A stretch of DNA of 64,000 nucleotides from Micromonospora saelicesensis (GCF_900091575.1 NZ_FMCR01000009.1:62001-126000), one strand, 5' to 3'; shown: positions 39,916 to 49,061, counted from the stretch's first letter. Notes: generated from the letters alone by a model not told the origin. Numbers and translations are program-made.

Positions 39916-41004
39916 CTAGCGCGGGCGGACCCCCGGCTCCACCGTCAGGGTCCCTGCCGTGGCGTCGATCGTGGCGCGCGAGCCCAGCGGAATGGTGAGC
40001 TGCCCGTCGCCATGCCCCAGCCGCAGCCCGCCCAGGACCGGCACGCCAAGGTCGTACAGGCGGTCCTTGAGCACCGCCGCCGCGTCCCACTCGCCCGGTT
40101 CACCGACACTGTTGGTGATCTGGCCGATGACCACACCGGCGACCCTGCGCAGCACGCCCACCCGGCGCAGCTCGGTCAACATGCTGTCGATGCTGTACGG
40201 AGCCTCGTCCACGTCCTCGAAGAAGAGGATCGCGCCGTCGAACTTCGGGGAGTCCTCCGCGCCGAGCGAGGTGGAGATCAGCGTCAGGCAGCCGCCGAGC
40301 AGGGGCCCCGATGCCCGCCCCGGCACCACCACGGAAGCGGCTGTCTCGGCCGGGTCCCGGGAGATCGTGACGGGTGCGGTGGTCATCACCGCCCTGCGGA
40401 GCGCCTCGGCCGACTCGGGGCCGGTGCGGGCGTCACTCCAGTTGACCATGGGGCCGTAGAAGGTGACCAGGCCCGTTTCGCGCCAGAGTTTGCCGTGGAT
40501 GCTGGTGATGTCACTGAAACCGACGACCACCCGGGGGTCCCGGCGCAGAACGGACACGTCGATCTGGTCGACGATCCGCTGCGTGCCGTAACCACCTCGG
40601 GCGGCGAAGACGGCACGGACGCCCGGGTCGGTGAGCGCGGCGTTCAGGTCGGCCAGCCGCTGCGCGTCGGTGCCGGCCAGATAGCCGTACTTGGTGAAGA
40701 CATGCTTGCCCAGCTCGACCTCCAGGCCCCAGCTGCGCAGGATCTCGATGCCGCGGGCCATGTTCGTGGGGTCGGGCGTGCTGCCGGGCGACACGACCCG
40801 GACCCGGTCACCGGGTGCCAGCGCCGGTGCCCGCAGGACGCGCTTCGCACCGACCGGCGCGGCCTGCGCGGACGCGGCCTCCGACGAGCCGACGAGCACC
40901 GCGCCACCGGCCGCCGCCGCTCCCATCCGCAGCATGTGTCGACGGGACAGGGGCACCCGCGCGGGCCCCTGGATCGCGGCTGGGTCTGTTCCAGAAGTGG
41001 CCAC
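39916..41004 (-). CDS. Tat-exported LD-carboxypeptidase (S66)
   Basis: A 362-residue S66 serine peptidase that cleaves L,D-linked tripeptide-D-Ala bonds in peptidoglycan turnover. The start is GTG 41004 after GAGGGG, then a twin-arginine signal (LSRRHMLRMGAAAAGGAVLV). The mature part has the S66 landmarks: VVGFSDITSIHGKLW (Ser nucleophile in GFSD), FEDVDEAPYSIDSML, and LRLGHGDGQLTIPLGS (catalytic His). Most family members are cytoplasmic, so a Tat-exported version is a minor oddity. The substrate specificity is inferred. Confidence 0.85.
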   Translation of the reverse strand: MATSGTDPAAIQGPARVPLSRRHMLRMGAAAAGGAVLVGSSEAASAQAAPVGAKRVLRAPALAPGDRVRVVSPGSTPDPTNMARGIEILRSWGLEVELGKHVFTKYGYLAGTDAQRLADLNAALTDPGVRAVFAARGGYGTQRIVDQIDVSVLRRDPRVVVGFSDITSIHGKLWRETGLVTFYGPMVNWSDARTGPESAEALRRAVMTTAPVTISRDPAETAASVVVPGRASGPLLGGCLTLISTSLGAEDSPKFDGAILFFEDVDEAPYSIDSMLTELRRVGVLRRVAGVVIGQITNSVGEPGEWDAAAVLKDRLYDLGVPVLGGLRLGHGDGQLTIPLGSRATIDATAGTLTVEPGVRPR

Positions 41005-41333
41005 CGGCGTCCCCTCATCGTGATCAGACGATGTGTGCGAGCTGCCACAGCCTACGACAGCCATCGATTGAGGTGGGGGTCCACAAGGGACAACGACCAC
41101 TCCAGCGAACGCGCGTGCCCCTGTCTCAGCGGACGGGCTTCCGACACGGCCCGACCTGGTTCAACTGGCAGCCCGGGTGACGCGACTGGCATGTTTTGTG
41201 AGGCCTCGCCCGCCGACGGCGGGAAAGTCCGGGTCCGCGCGCGACCCCGTTTGTCGCCAGGGAGCCTGGGAACTCGCCCCGTTCGTCCGCAGGCAGGCCC
41301 GACGGCATGCCGACGAGACCGAAGGAGCAGGGC
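41005..41333. other. Divergent intergenic region, no gene seen
   Basis: 329 bp between the LD-carboxypeptidase and DUF2267 genes. The only structure noticed is a short perfect hairpin, CCCGCCG-A-CGGCGGG, at 41209-41223. AAGGAG, 7 bases before ATG 41334, is the ribosome site of the DUF2267 gene. Confidence 0.4.
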
Positions 41334-41720
41334 ATGGAGTACGAGCAGATGATCGCCACGGTGCGACAGCGCGCGGGCCTCGGTGAGAACGAAGCCGTGC
41401 GGTCCATACAGGCCGTCCTGTCGGTGCTCGGTGAACGGCTCGCCGGACAGGAGGCGGACAACCTGGCCGCGCAGCTACCGGAGCGGCTGAACGGGTCCGT
41501 CACCCGCAACGCACAGGGCCGCCGGTGGGACGTCGGCGAGTTCCTGAAGCACGTCGGGGACCGCGAACAGGTCGCGAACGCGGACCAGGTGCGTCAACAC
41601 GCCCAGGCGGTGCTGCGTACCGTCGCCGAGGCGCTGAACGACGACGAGCGACACGACCTGCTCGCCCAGCTTCCCGGCGGCATCATCGATCTCTTCGGTG
41701 TGCCCACCCCGCGAGGCTGA
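41334..41720 (+). CDS. DUF2267 family protein
   Basis: A 128-residue soluble helical protein of the DUF2267 family. It has two helical repeats: YEQMIATVRQRAGLGENEA with VLSVLGERLAGQEADNLAAQ, and a second copy with DQVRQHAQAVLRTVAEALN. This is the usual layout. The role is unknown; the family is often found in stress-related genes. Start ATG 41334 follows AAGGAG. Confidence 0.8.
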   Translation: MEYEQMIATVRQRAGLGENEAVRSIQAVLSVLGERLAGQEADNLAAQLPERLNGSVTRNAQGRRWDVGEFLKHVGDREQVANADQVRQHAQAVLRTVAEALNDDERHDLLAQLPGGIIDLFGVPTPRG

Positions 41721-41754
41721 GCAACGCGCCGATCGGGCTACCCGTCCGGAGTGC

Positions 41755-43233
41755 TCACGGGATCGGCCACTCGTGCACCGGCCGGTTGCTGTGCATCAGG
41801 TCGACGTAGTGTCGGACCACCTCGCGCAGCGCCTCCGGCCGGTCCAGGTGGTCGGCCGACTCCAACCGGTGCAGCGTCTCCACCTGCCAGGTCGCGCCGT
41901 TGCGGCCAGTCAGGCAACGCTGCTCGATGATGCCGAGCAACCGGTCACGCTCGGCCGGGTCGAGCCCCCACCGGTCCAGGCCGTGATGCGCCATCGGCAG
42001 CAACCGGCGCAACACCAACTCGGTGACGGGCAGGTAACCGAGACCGGGCCAGAAAACCTGCGCGTCGATGCCGTGCCGGGCGCAGCTGGTGAAGTTCTCC
42101 TCTGCGGCGCTGAACGACATCTGCGACCACAGTGGCCGGTCCGACTCGGCGAGGGCGCGCACCAACCCGAAGTAGAAGGCGCCGTTGGCGATGGTGTCCA
42201 GCACGGTCGGACCGGCGGGCAGCACCCGATTTTCCACCCGCAGGTGCGGCCGGCCCCGCGACACGTCGTACACCGGGCGGTTCCACCGGTAGACGGTGCC
42301 GTTGTGTAGGCGCAACTCGGCGAGGTTGGGCACCTCACCGGCCGCGAGGGCCTGTGCCGGGTCCTCCGGGTCGCAGACCGGCAGCAGCGCCGGGAAGTAA
42401 CGTACGTTCTCCTCGAACAGGTCGAACACGCTGGTGATCCAGCGTTCGCCGAACCAGACCCGGGGGCGTACCCCCTGGGCCTTGATCTCCTCCGACCGGG
42501 TGTCGGTGGCCTGCTGGAACAGCGGGATGCGGGTCTCGCGCCACAGCTCCCGGCCGAAGAACAGCGGCGAGTTCGCGCCGACCGCCACCTGGATGCCGGC
42601 CACCGCCTGGGCGGCGTTCCAGTAGTCGGCGAACTGGGCCGGGCTGACCTGAAGGTGGAACTGGGTGCTGGTGCAGGCCGCCTCCGGGGTGATCGTGTCG
42701 GCGGTGACCGCCAACCGTTCCACCCCGCTGATGGCGATCGGCAGGTCCTCGCCGCGGGCCGCGAAGATCTGCTCGTTGAGCAGTTTGTAGCGGGGGTTGG
42801 CCGACAGCGTCTCGGCGGTCAGGTGCTCCGGGCGCAGCGTCGGCAGGATGCCGATCATGACCATGTGGGCGCCGATCGCCCGGGCCTTCACCTCGGCGGC
42901 GTTGAGGCTGGCCCGCACGTACTCCTCGAAGTCGGCGGTGCCGGTGCCGGTCAGCCGGCGCGGCGGCACGTTGATCTCGATGTTGAACTGGCCCAGCTCG
43001 GTCTGGAAGCTCGGATCGGCGATGGCCGCCAGCACGTCGGCGTTGCGCATCGCCGGATTCGACGCCTCGTCGACCAGGTTCAACTCGATCTCCACGCCGG
43101 TCATCGGCCGGTCGAGGTCGAAGCGGGACTCGCGCAGCATCTCGGCGAAGACATCCAGGCAGCGGCGGACCTTGTCGCGGTACCGGGCTCGATCCTCTCG
43201 ACTGAAGGTTCGTACGCCGACGTCCTCGCCCAT
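41755..43233 (-). CDS. Glutamate-cysteine ligase family protein
   Basis: A 492-residue ATP-dependent carboxylate-amine ligase of the glutamate-cysteine ligase class (GCS2-like, near EgtA and YbdK). It shows GVEIELNLVDEASNPAMRN near the N-terminus, IEINVPPRRLTGTG, VWFGERWITSVFDLFEEN, and the loop SPAQFADYWNAAQAVAGIQV. In mycothiol-producing bacteria such proteins make gamma-glutamylcysteine for ergothioneine or glutathione-like compounds, so the exact product is uncertain. I used the ATG at 43233; the long frame continuing upstream runs into the tandem repeat and is not coding. The DUF3817 gene is divergent. Confidence 0.85.
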   Translation of the reverse strand: MGEDVGVRTFSREDRARYRDKVRRCLDVFAEMLRESRFDLDRPMTGVEIELNLVDEASNPAMRNADVLAAIADPSFQTELGQFNIEINVPPRRLTGTGTADFEEYVRASLNAAEVKARAIGAHMVMIGILPTLRPEHLTAETLSANPRYKLLNEQIFAARGEDLPIAISGVERLAVTADTITPEAACTSTQFHLQVSPAQFADYWNAAQAVAGIQVAVGANSPLFFGRELWRETRIPLFQQATDTRSEEIKAQGVRPRVWFGERWITSVFDLFEENVRYFPALLPVCDPEDPAQALAAGEVPNLAELRLHNGTVYRWNRPVYDVSRGRPHLRVENRVLPAGPTVLDTIANGAFYFGLVRALAESDRPLWSQMSFSAAEENFTSCARHGIDAQVFWPGLGYLPVTELVLRRLLPMAHHGLDRWGLDPAERDRLLGIIEQRCLTGRNGATWQVETLHRLESADHLDRPEALREVVRHYVDLMHSNRPVHEWPIP

Positions 43234-43380
43234 GGTCACCACCCCGTCACCGCTGGTCCCCCTAACCTCGCACGTGATCGGCGGGCGGGGGAAGACCCGA
43301 GGACCCTTTCCTACCCAACTGCCCGCCCCGTTAGCCCAGCCAGAGCCGACCGATAGCATTGCGGGCCGAGAGGTGGTGGC

Positions 43381-43725
43381 GTGCGGATGCGCGAGAAGGT
43401 GACCCGGCTGTTCGTCGCGGCGGCGATCGCCGAGGCCTGCTCCTGGCTGGCCCTGCTGGTGGGCATGCTGGTCAAGTACGGTCCGCCGGACAACGAGCTG
43501 GGCGTCAAGATCTTCGGGCCGATCCACGGCGGCCTGTTCGTCGCGTACGTCCTGCTGGTGCTTGCCGTGGCCCGGCTGCACCGGTGGAGCCTGCTGGCCA
43601 CGGCGGTGGCCCTGGCCAGCGCGGTGCCGCCGTTCGCCACCCTGGCCTTCGAGCGCTGGGCCCGCCGCCGGGGCATGCTCGGCGTCGACCGGCAACCGGC
43701 CCGCGAGCCCACCCCGGTCGGCTGA
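43381..43725 (+). CDS. DUF3817 family membrane protein
   Basis: A 114-residue protein with three membrane helices (LFVAAAIAEACSWLALLVGM, FGPIHGGLFVAYVLLVLAVA and LLATAVALASAVPPFATLAF). The His in GPIHGGLF and the Glu in IAEACSW match the DUF3817 family. GTG 43381 is the start; ATG 43387 is possible. Its last codons lie at the beginning of the tandem repeat array. Function unknown. Confidence 0.82.
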   Translation: MRMREKVTRLFVAAAIAEACSWLALLVGMLVKYGPPDNELGVKIFGPIHGGLFVAYVLLVLAVARLHRWSLLATAVALASAVPPFATLAFERWARRRGMLGVDRQPAREPTPVG

Positions 43726-43883
43726 ACCGCCGACCCGCCCGCACACCCACCCTGGTCGGCTGAACCACCGACCCGCCGGGGTCGGCTGAACCACCGACCC
43801 GCCGGGGTCGGCTGAACCACCGACCCGCCGGGGTCGGCTGAACCACCGACCCGCCGGGGTCGGCTGAATCACCGACCCGCCGG
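43716..43883. repeat. 26-bp tandem repeat array with internal dyads
   Basis: Five almost identical 26-bp units start at 43754, 43780, 43806, 43832 and 43858, each reading GGTCGGCTGAACCACCGACC plus CGCCGG. A diverged copy at 43716 overlaps the end of the DUF3817 gene and supplies its TGA stop. Each unit contains the dyad GGTCGG/CCGACC, so each can fold as a hairpin. The array lies between convergent genes. It resembles a variable-number tandem repeat or a stack of terminators. Confidence 0.85.
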
Positions 43884-43888
43884 GCCGG

Positions 43889-44428
43889 TCAGGTCAGCGC
43901 GGAGCAGGCCGCGATGCCGGCCACCAGCAGTGTGCCCAGGAACGCCTGCAACAGCAGTGGCGGCCCGAGATGCGACCAGAGCGTCGCCGTACGCGGGGTC
44001 AGTAGCTGCCCGGTGGTGAGGTTGACGATCCGCTCGATCCGGGGCGGCAGCTCCGGGTCGCGTTGCGGGCGCAAAGTGAGCTGCACCTGGTCAGCCGGGT
44101 GCAGGGCGCTCTGCGGCAGGTGACCGTGCAGCTCCACCTCGCAGAGCTGACCGGCGGCGTTGCGTAGCCGCACCGGGGTGACCAGGTATTCCGGGCCCTG
44201 CTTCAGCTCCTTCCAGCGACGGCGGGTGCCGCCGGCGCCGAACGAGAAGAGCGAGCGCAGCAGCAGGGCGGGCAGCCGGGCGAAGGCCGCCGCCGCGAGC
44301 ACCGCCACCAGTACCGGCTGACCGATGCGTACCTCACGGGTGTAGCCGTCGAGCAGGCGGATCAGCCGCCCGGTGACGATTCGTTCCGTCGGGTGCACGA
44401 TCCGTCGGGTATCGAGTCCGCTGTCCAT
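43889..44428 (-). CDS. Hypothetical membrane protein
   Basis: A 179-residue protein. A basic N-terminal part (DTRRIVHPTERIVTGRLIRL) is followed by a membrane helix (IGQPVLVAVLAAAAFARLPA), a soluble beta-rich middle (RNAAGQLCEVELHGHLPQSA) and a C-terminal helix (LGPPLLLQAFLGTLLVAGIA). No family is recognised. I used the ATG at 44428 after GGTGGTGG; a GTG ten codons upstream is possible. Confidence 0.55.
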   Translation of the reverse strand: MDSGLDTRRIVHPTERIVTGRLIRLLDGYTREVRIGQPVLVAVLAAAAFARLPALLLRSLFSFGAGGTRRRWKELKQGPEYLVTPVRLRNAAGQLCEVELHGHLPQSALHPADQVQLTLRPQRDPELPPRIERIVNLTTGQLLTPRTATLWSHLGPPLLLQAFLGTLLVAGIAACSALT

Positions 44429-44579
44429 TTCCACCACCGAGAGTCCGCTTGTGTTCACAGATCGTATCGACGTCCTCGGTTGAACGACGTGAATGAAACC
44501 TGGTCACGGGCTCACGGCCGCGAGGTGACATCCCCGGCGACCCGGGTAAGCGGGGGGCCGAGCTGGAAAGGGGTCGAGC

Positions 44580-45704
44580 ATGCAGCTGTCCTTCCTGCGC
44601 CCGCTCTACGACCGTCCCGGGCCGTGGTGCTCGGTGTATCTGGACGCCTCCGCGGACACGGAGGACGCCCATCCCGCGTTGGATCTGCGCTGGCGTGCCC
44701 TGGAGCGCAGCCTGGCCGAACAGGGGGCGGACGAGGCGAACATCGCCGCGCTGGACCGGGTGGTCCGAGGTCATGATCCGATGGTCGGGGACTACGGGCT
44801 GGCGCTCTTCGCCAGTCATGGCCAGGTGGTGCTCTCCGAGTACCTGTCCGCGCCGCCACTGCGGGACCTGGCCCACGTGGGGCCGCTGCCGCACGTGATG
44901 CCGTTGCTCGCCCAACGCGGCGAGCAGGTGGCCTGGGTACGTGTGATCGCCGACCGTCTCGGCGCCGACGCGATGGCGGTCAGCGCCGGCGGGGTGCCCC
45001 GCCGGGCGCACGTCGCCGGCCGGGACGAGTACCCGCTGCGTCGGGCGAAGCCCGGCGGCTGGTCCCAGTCGCGCTACCAGCGGGCGGCCATGGAGGCGTG
45101 GCACCAGAACGCCGGCGACGTCACGGCGGCGACCGTGCAGCTGGCCGACCGGGTCGGCGCGGACGTGGTGGTGGTCGCCGGTGACGTCCGGGCCACCGGA
45201 ATGATCGCCGCGCAGATGCCGGAGCGCTGGCAGGACCTGGTGGTCCGTACCGATGCCGGGTCGCGCGCCGGCGGCGCCGACCAGACGATGCTGGACGACC
45301 TCACCGTGCAGACCATCGCGGAGATCGCCGACCAGCGGATCAGCGCCGCGCTGGACAAGTTCGGCGTGCAGGAGGACGTGGGCGGCGGCCTCGACGCGGT
45401 CGTCTCGGCCCTGCAACGCAACCAGGTCGACATGATGCTCATCGTTGACGACCCGTCGGCCAACGGTGAGCTGTGGATCGGCGCGCAACCCACCGAGATC
45501 GCCGTCGACCCGGGGCAGCTGGCCGCCATGTCGGTCGCCGACCCGCAGCGGGTACGCGCCGACGCGGCGCTGGTCCGGGCGCTCGTCGGCACCGACGCGG
45601 CACTGACCGTGCTCGGCGCCGACGAGGCGCCCGACCTCACCGACGGCGTCGGCGCGGTACTGCGCTACGTCGACCCCAGCACACCGGGGCGCGGCAATGG
45701 TTGA
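44580..45704 (+). CDS. baeRF family protein (Rv2629-like)
   Basis: A 374-residue cytoplasmic protein resembling the bacterial archaeo-eukaryotic release factor 1-like (baeRF) group, of which Mycobacterium tuberculosis Rv2629 is a member. The N-terminal part (WCSVYLDASADTEDAHPALD) and the middle release-factor-like fold (YQRAAMEAWHQNAGDVTAA) can be recognised. Related proteins bind ribosomes under stress or hypoxia, so a ribosome-protection role is plausible but unproven. GGAAAGGGG precedes ATG 44580. The stop codon overlaps the start of the TPP enzyme gene by 8 bp, so the two are coupled. Confidence 0.75.
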   Translation: MQLSFLRPLYDRPGPWCSVYLDASADTEDAHPALDLRWRALERSLAEQGADEANIAALDRVVRGHDPMVGDYGLALFASHGQVVLSEYLSAPPLRDLAHVGPLPHVMPLLAQRGEQVAWVRVIADRLGADAMAVSAGGVPRRAHVAGRDEYPLRRAKPGGWSQSRYQRAAMEAWHQNAGDVTAATVQLADRVGADVVVVAGDVRATGMIAAQMPERWQDLVVRTDAGSRAGGADQTMLDDLTVQTIAEIADQRISAALDKFGVQEDVGGGLDAVVSALQRNQVDMMLIVDDPSANGELWIGAQPTEIAVDPGQLAAMSVADPQRVRADAALVRALVGTDAALTVLGADEAPDLTDGVGAVLRYVDPSTPGRGNG

Positions 45705-47451
45705 CCGAACGGTTGCGGACGTCGTGGTGGAGCGGCTCCTGGCCTGGCGGGTGCCCCGCGCCTTCGGGTACCCCGGCGAGGCGATCGCTCCACTGGTCGA
45801 CGCGCTGGACCGCACCGGCGGCGAGCCGGCGTTCATCCCGGCCCGGCACGAGGAGACCGCCTCGTTCATGGCCACCGGGCACGCCAAGTTCACCGGCGGC
45901 ATCGGGGTCTGCCTCGCCACCCAGGGCCCCAGCGCCGTCCAGCTGCTCAACGGCCTCTACGACGCCAAGCTGGACAGCAAGCCGGTGGTGGCCATCGTCG
46001 GGGAGGACATCTCCGGGCCGCTCGGCGGCGCGCACCAGGAGATCGGGCTGAGCCGGCTGTTCGGGGACGTGTGCAACCAGTTCGTCCGGTACGGCCGCAG
46101 CCCCGACGAGGTGGGTGCGCTGCTGGACCAGGCGTTCCGAACGGCGGCGGCGACCCGCAGCCCGACGTGCGTGGTGCTGCCCCGACAGTTGCAGGAGGCG
46201 CTGGTGCCCGACCTGCAGTCGTACGGCGCCGGGGTGATCACGGCGACCCCCGGCGAACCGCTGGCCCGGGTCCTGCCGCACGAGGTGGACCTGGACGCCG
46301 CCGCGCAGTTGCTCGGCGGCGGCCAGCGGACCGCGATCCTGGTGGGCCAGGGCGGTCGGGACGCGGCCGCCGAGATCATCGAGATCGCCGACCGGCTGGG
46401 CGCCGGGGTGGCCACCTCGCTGCTCGGCAAGCCGGTGCTCGACGAGCGGTTGCCGTTCCACACCGGGGTGCTCGGCGAGGTCGGCACCCCGGCGGCGGCC
46501 GAGCTGATGGGTGGTTGCGACACCCTGCTGATGGTCGGCACCAACGACCCGTGGACCGACTACTTCCCGATGCCCGAGCAGGCGCGCACGGTGCAAATCG
46601 ACATCGACGGCCGCCGGATCGGCACCCGCTACCCGGCCGACGTGCCGCTGGTCGGTGATGCCGCCGAGACGCTGCGGGCGCTGCTGAGCCGATTGCGCGG
46701 CCGACCCGAACAACAGTGGCGCGCAACCGTGGAGAGTTCGGTGGACCGCTGGCGGGAGGTCGCCGCCGAGCGCGTCGCCGCCGCCGCGGACCCGGTCAAC
46801 CCGCAGCTCGTCCTGCAGGAGTTGTCCGCCCGGATGCCGGGCACCGGCGCGGTCGCCGTCGACGTCGGCTCGGTCCTCTACTGGTACGCCCGGCACCTCA
46901 CCCTGCCACCGGGGGTCAACGCGCAGCTGTGCGGAACCCTCGGCTCGATGGGCTGCGCGCTGCCGTACGCGGTGGCGGCCAAGCTCGCCGCGCCCGACCA
47001 GCCGGTGGTCGCGCTGGTCGGTGACGGGGCGATGCAGCTCAACGGGCTCGCCGAACTGATCACCGTCTCGCACCTCTGGCAGCAGTGGCGCGACCCGCGG
47101 CTGGTGGTGCTGGTGCTCAACAACCGGGACCAGAACGGCATGGGTGGCGGGCGGCAATCGTCGTCCGACCCGACCCGCCGCCGCCCGGACGTGCCGTACG
47201 CCGGGTGGGCCCGGCTGCTGGGGCTGCACGGGGTACGGGTGGACCGTCCGGAGCTGGTCGGCGCGGCCTGGGACGAGGCCCTCGCCGCGGACCGCCCCTG
47301 CGTACTGGAGGCGGTCGTCGACCCGGCGGTGTCGCTGGCGCCGCCGGAGCCCGCCTTCGCCGACCTGCGGGGCCTGTACGCCGAGGGCGCTCCGGCCCGG
47401 AAGGTCCGCGAGCAGGTGGAGGTCACCGCGAACGCCGACGACCTCGTTTAG
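45697..47451 (+). CDS. Pyruvate oxidase/acetolactate synthase-like TPP enzyme
   Basis: A 584-residue thiamine-diphosphate-dependent enzyme of the pyruvate oxidase/acetolactate synthase superfamily. The N-terminal pyrimidine-binding domain has ARHEETASFMATGHAKFTGG (catalytic Glu). The middle Rossmann-like part follows. The C-terminal PP domain has VALVGDGAMQLNGLAELITV and VLVLNNRDQNGMGGGRQSSS, the GDG...N TPP motif. FAD binding, as in PoxB, is possible; I cannot tell pyruvate oxidase from related enzymes. Its ATG overlaps the baeRF gene stop by 8 bp. The C-terminus (RKVREQVEVTANADDLV) lacks the membrane-binding peptide of E. coli PoxB. Confidence 0.8.
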   Translation: MVDRTVADVVVERLLAWRVPRAFGYPGEAIAPLVDALDRTGGEPAFIPARHEETASFMATGHAKFTGGIGVCLATQGPSAVQLLNGLYDAKLDSKPVVAIVGEDISGPLGGAHQEIGLSRLFGDVCNQFVRYGRSPDEVGALLDQAFRTAAATRSPTCVVLPRQLQEALVPDLQSYGAGVITATPGEPLARVLPHEVDLDAAAQLLGGGQRTAILVGQGGRDAAAEIIEIADRLGAGVATSLLGKPVLDERLPFHTGVLGEVGTPAAAELMGGCDTLLMVGTNDPWTDYFPMPEQARTVQIDIDGRRIGTRYPADVPLVGDAAETLRALLSRLRGRPEQQWRATVESSVDRWREVAAERVAAAADPVNPQLVLQELSARMPGTGAVAVDVGSVLYWYARHLTLPPGVNAQLCGTLGSMGCALPYAVAAKLAAPDQPVVALVGDGAMQLNGLAELITVSHLWQQWRDPRLVVLVLNNRDQNGMGGGRQSSSDPTRRRPDVPYAGWARLLGLHGVRVDRPELVGAAWDEALAADRPCVLEAVVDPAVSLAPPEPAFADLRGLYAEGAPARKVREQVEVTANADDLV

Positions 47452-47500
47452 CCACCCTGGACCAGGGCATGAGTAGCGGCCCGACGACGCTGGAGGTCCC

Positions 47501-48595
47501 ATGTCCGAGCCCGACCGCCGCTACGGTCCCGCGACCCTGCCGACGGCACGGGGTCCGCTCTCCGCGGCGGTCGTGCAGGCTCTGCGGCACCCGCCGCACG
47601 AGCTGCCGGCCGATCTCGGCGTCGGCCTCTACCCGGCGGACCCGATCACCGACGAGGACCTGCAGCTGACGCTGTTCCTCTGCTACGAGCTGCACTACCG
47701 GGGCTGGCTCGGGGTGGACGAGTCGTGGGAGTGGCAGCCGACACTGCTGGCGCTGCGCGCCCGCTGCGAACGGGTCTTCGAGACGGCGCTGCGTCGGCTG
47801 GTCGGCGCACCGTCGGTGCCCGCCGCCGGCGTGGCGGCCGGCCTGACCGAGCTGGTCGCGGCCGACGACGGTCCGGCGCTGGCCGCGACGCTGCAACGCC
47901 GCGCCGACCTCACCCAGTTCCGCGAGTTCGTCGCCCACCGCTCCGTCTACCACCTACGGGAGGCGGACCCGCACAGCTGGGCGCTGCCCCGCCTCGGTGG
48001 CCCGGCCAAGGCCGCGCTCGTGGAGATCCAGACCGACGAGTACGGCAACGGGCGGCTGGACCGGATGCACGCCGAACTCTTCCGGAGCACCCTCGACCGG
48101 CTGGGCCTGGACACCGGTTACGGTGCCCACATCGACGTGGCGCCGGCGGTGACGTTGGCGACCAACAACCTGATGTCGCTGTTCGGGCTGCACCGACGGC
48201 TGCGCGGCGCGCTGCTCGGGCACCTGGCCGCGTTCGAGATGACCTCCTCGCTGCCCAACCGCCGCTACGGCAACGGGCTGCGCCGGCTCGGCTTCGACGA
48301 GGTGGCCACCCGCTTCTACGACGAGCACGTCGAGGCCGACGCGGTGCACGAGCAGATCGCCGCGCACGACGTGTGCGGCGGCCTGGTCCGCGTCGAGCCG
48401 GCCCTCGCCTCCGATGTGCTCTTCGGCGCGGCCGCCGGGCTCGCGGTGGATCGGCTGTTCGCCGCGCACCTGCTGGACAGCTGGGCCGCCGGCCGCAGCT
48501 CACTGCGCGCACCGGCCCCGCCGGCCGTGCCGCCCAAGGTCTCGCTTGTCGCGGCGCCCGCGGTGGCTTCGCCGGCCCCGTCCGCGCTCGTCTGA
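47501..48595 (+). CDS. Iron-containing redox enzyme family protein (heme-oxygenase-like)
   Basis: A 364-residue protein of the heme-oxygenase-like di-iron oxidase/oxygenase group. The iron ligands are spread over helices: FLCYELHYRGWLG, VEIQTDEYGNGRLDRMHAE, FEMTSSLPNRRYGNGLRRLG, and YDEHVEADAVHEQIAAHDV (E-x6-H pattern). The C-terminal 50 residues are Ala/Pro-rich and probably disordered. GGAGG precedes ATG 47501. It follows the TPP enzyme gene by 49 bp and may be in the same transcript. A CDGSH iron-sulfur protein gene is convergent with it. The substrate is unknown. Confidence 0.75.
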   Translation: MSEPDRRYGPATLPTARGPLSAAVVQALRHPPHELPADLGVGLYPADPITDEDLQLTLFLCYELHYRGWLGVDESWEWQPTLLALRARCERVFETALRRLVGAPSVPAAGVAAGLTELVAADDGPALAATLQRRADLTQFREFVAHRSVYHLREADPHSWALPRLGGPAKAALVEIQTDEYGNGRLDRMHAELFRSTLDRLGLDTGYGAHIDVAPAVTLATNNLMSLFGLHRRLRGALLGHLAAFEMTSSLPNRRYGNGLRRLGFDEVATRFYDEHVEADAVHEQIAAHDVCGGLVRVEPALASDVLFGAAAGLAVDRLFAAHLLDSWAAGRSSLRAPAPPAVPPKVSLVAAPAVASPAPSALV

Positions 48596-48685
48596 TCAAG
48601 ACCGCCGGCTGTGCAGTGGGGGCGTGCCTCTGGTGCGGCCCGGCCCGGTCCGTGTGCTCTCGCGCGTGATGCGGCGACCGGGGGG

Positions 48686-48916
48686 TCAGCCCTCGCGGGT
48701 GGTGCCCGCGCGGAAGTCGACCGCCTTGTGAGTGCCGTCGCAGAACGGCTTGAGCGCCGACTTGCCGCACCGGCACAACGCCACAGTGCCCCGCCGCGCG
48801 TCGATGCGCTCGCCGTCCGGGGTGACCAACGCGAAGTCGCCGCGGACCAGCAGCGGTCCGTCCTCGTACGGGGTGATCGTGGCGGCGGCTGGCTCGCTGG
48901 TGTCGTCGGTGCGCAT
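48686..48916 (-). CDS. CDGSH iron-sulfur domain protein
   Basis: A 76-residue protein with the CDGSH [2Fe-2S] motif at its C-terminal part: VALCRCGKSALKPFCDGTHK, matching C-x-C-x(10)-C-x(3)-H with three Cys and one His. ATG 48916 was chosen; longer frames upstream are not protein-like. CDGSH proteins carry a redox-active labile cluster. It is convergent with the heme-oxygenase-like gene and could supply its electrons; this is an inference from neighbourhood. Confidence 0.85.
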   Translation of the reverse strand: MRTDDTSEPAAATITPYEDGPLLVRGDFALVTPDGERIDARRGTVALCRCGKSALKPFCDGTHKAVDFRAGTTREG

Positions 48917-49061
48917 GGCCCCGGAAGTGCCCGTCCTGGCCCTGGCGAAACCCGAGCCGCCGAACGCCGGTGATGACCGGCGCACCCCGCTGAGCAGCGG
49001 AATGTGCCGCCGGGAGGGTGATGCCCCGTTTGAACCCCATCGGGACGGGAAGCCGGGCCGC

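Noticed and set aside
43716..43883. Possible CRISPR array at the 26-bp repeats
   Set aside because: Units follow each other directly without unique spacers, and no cas gene lies nearby.
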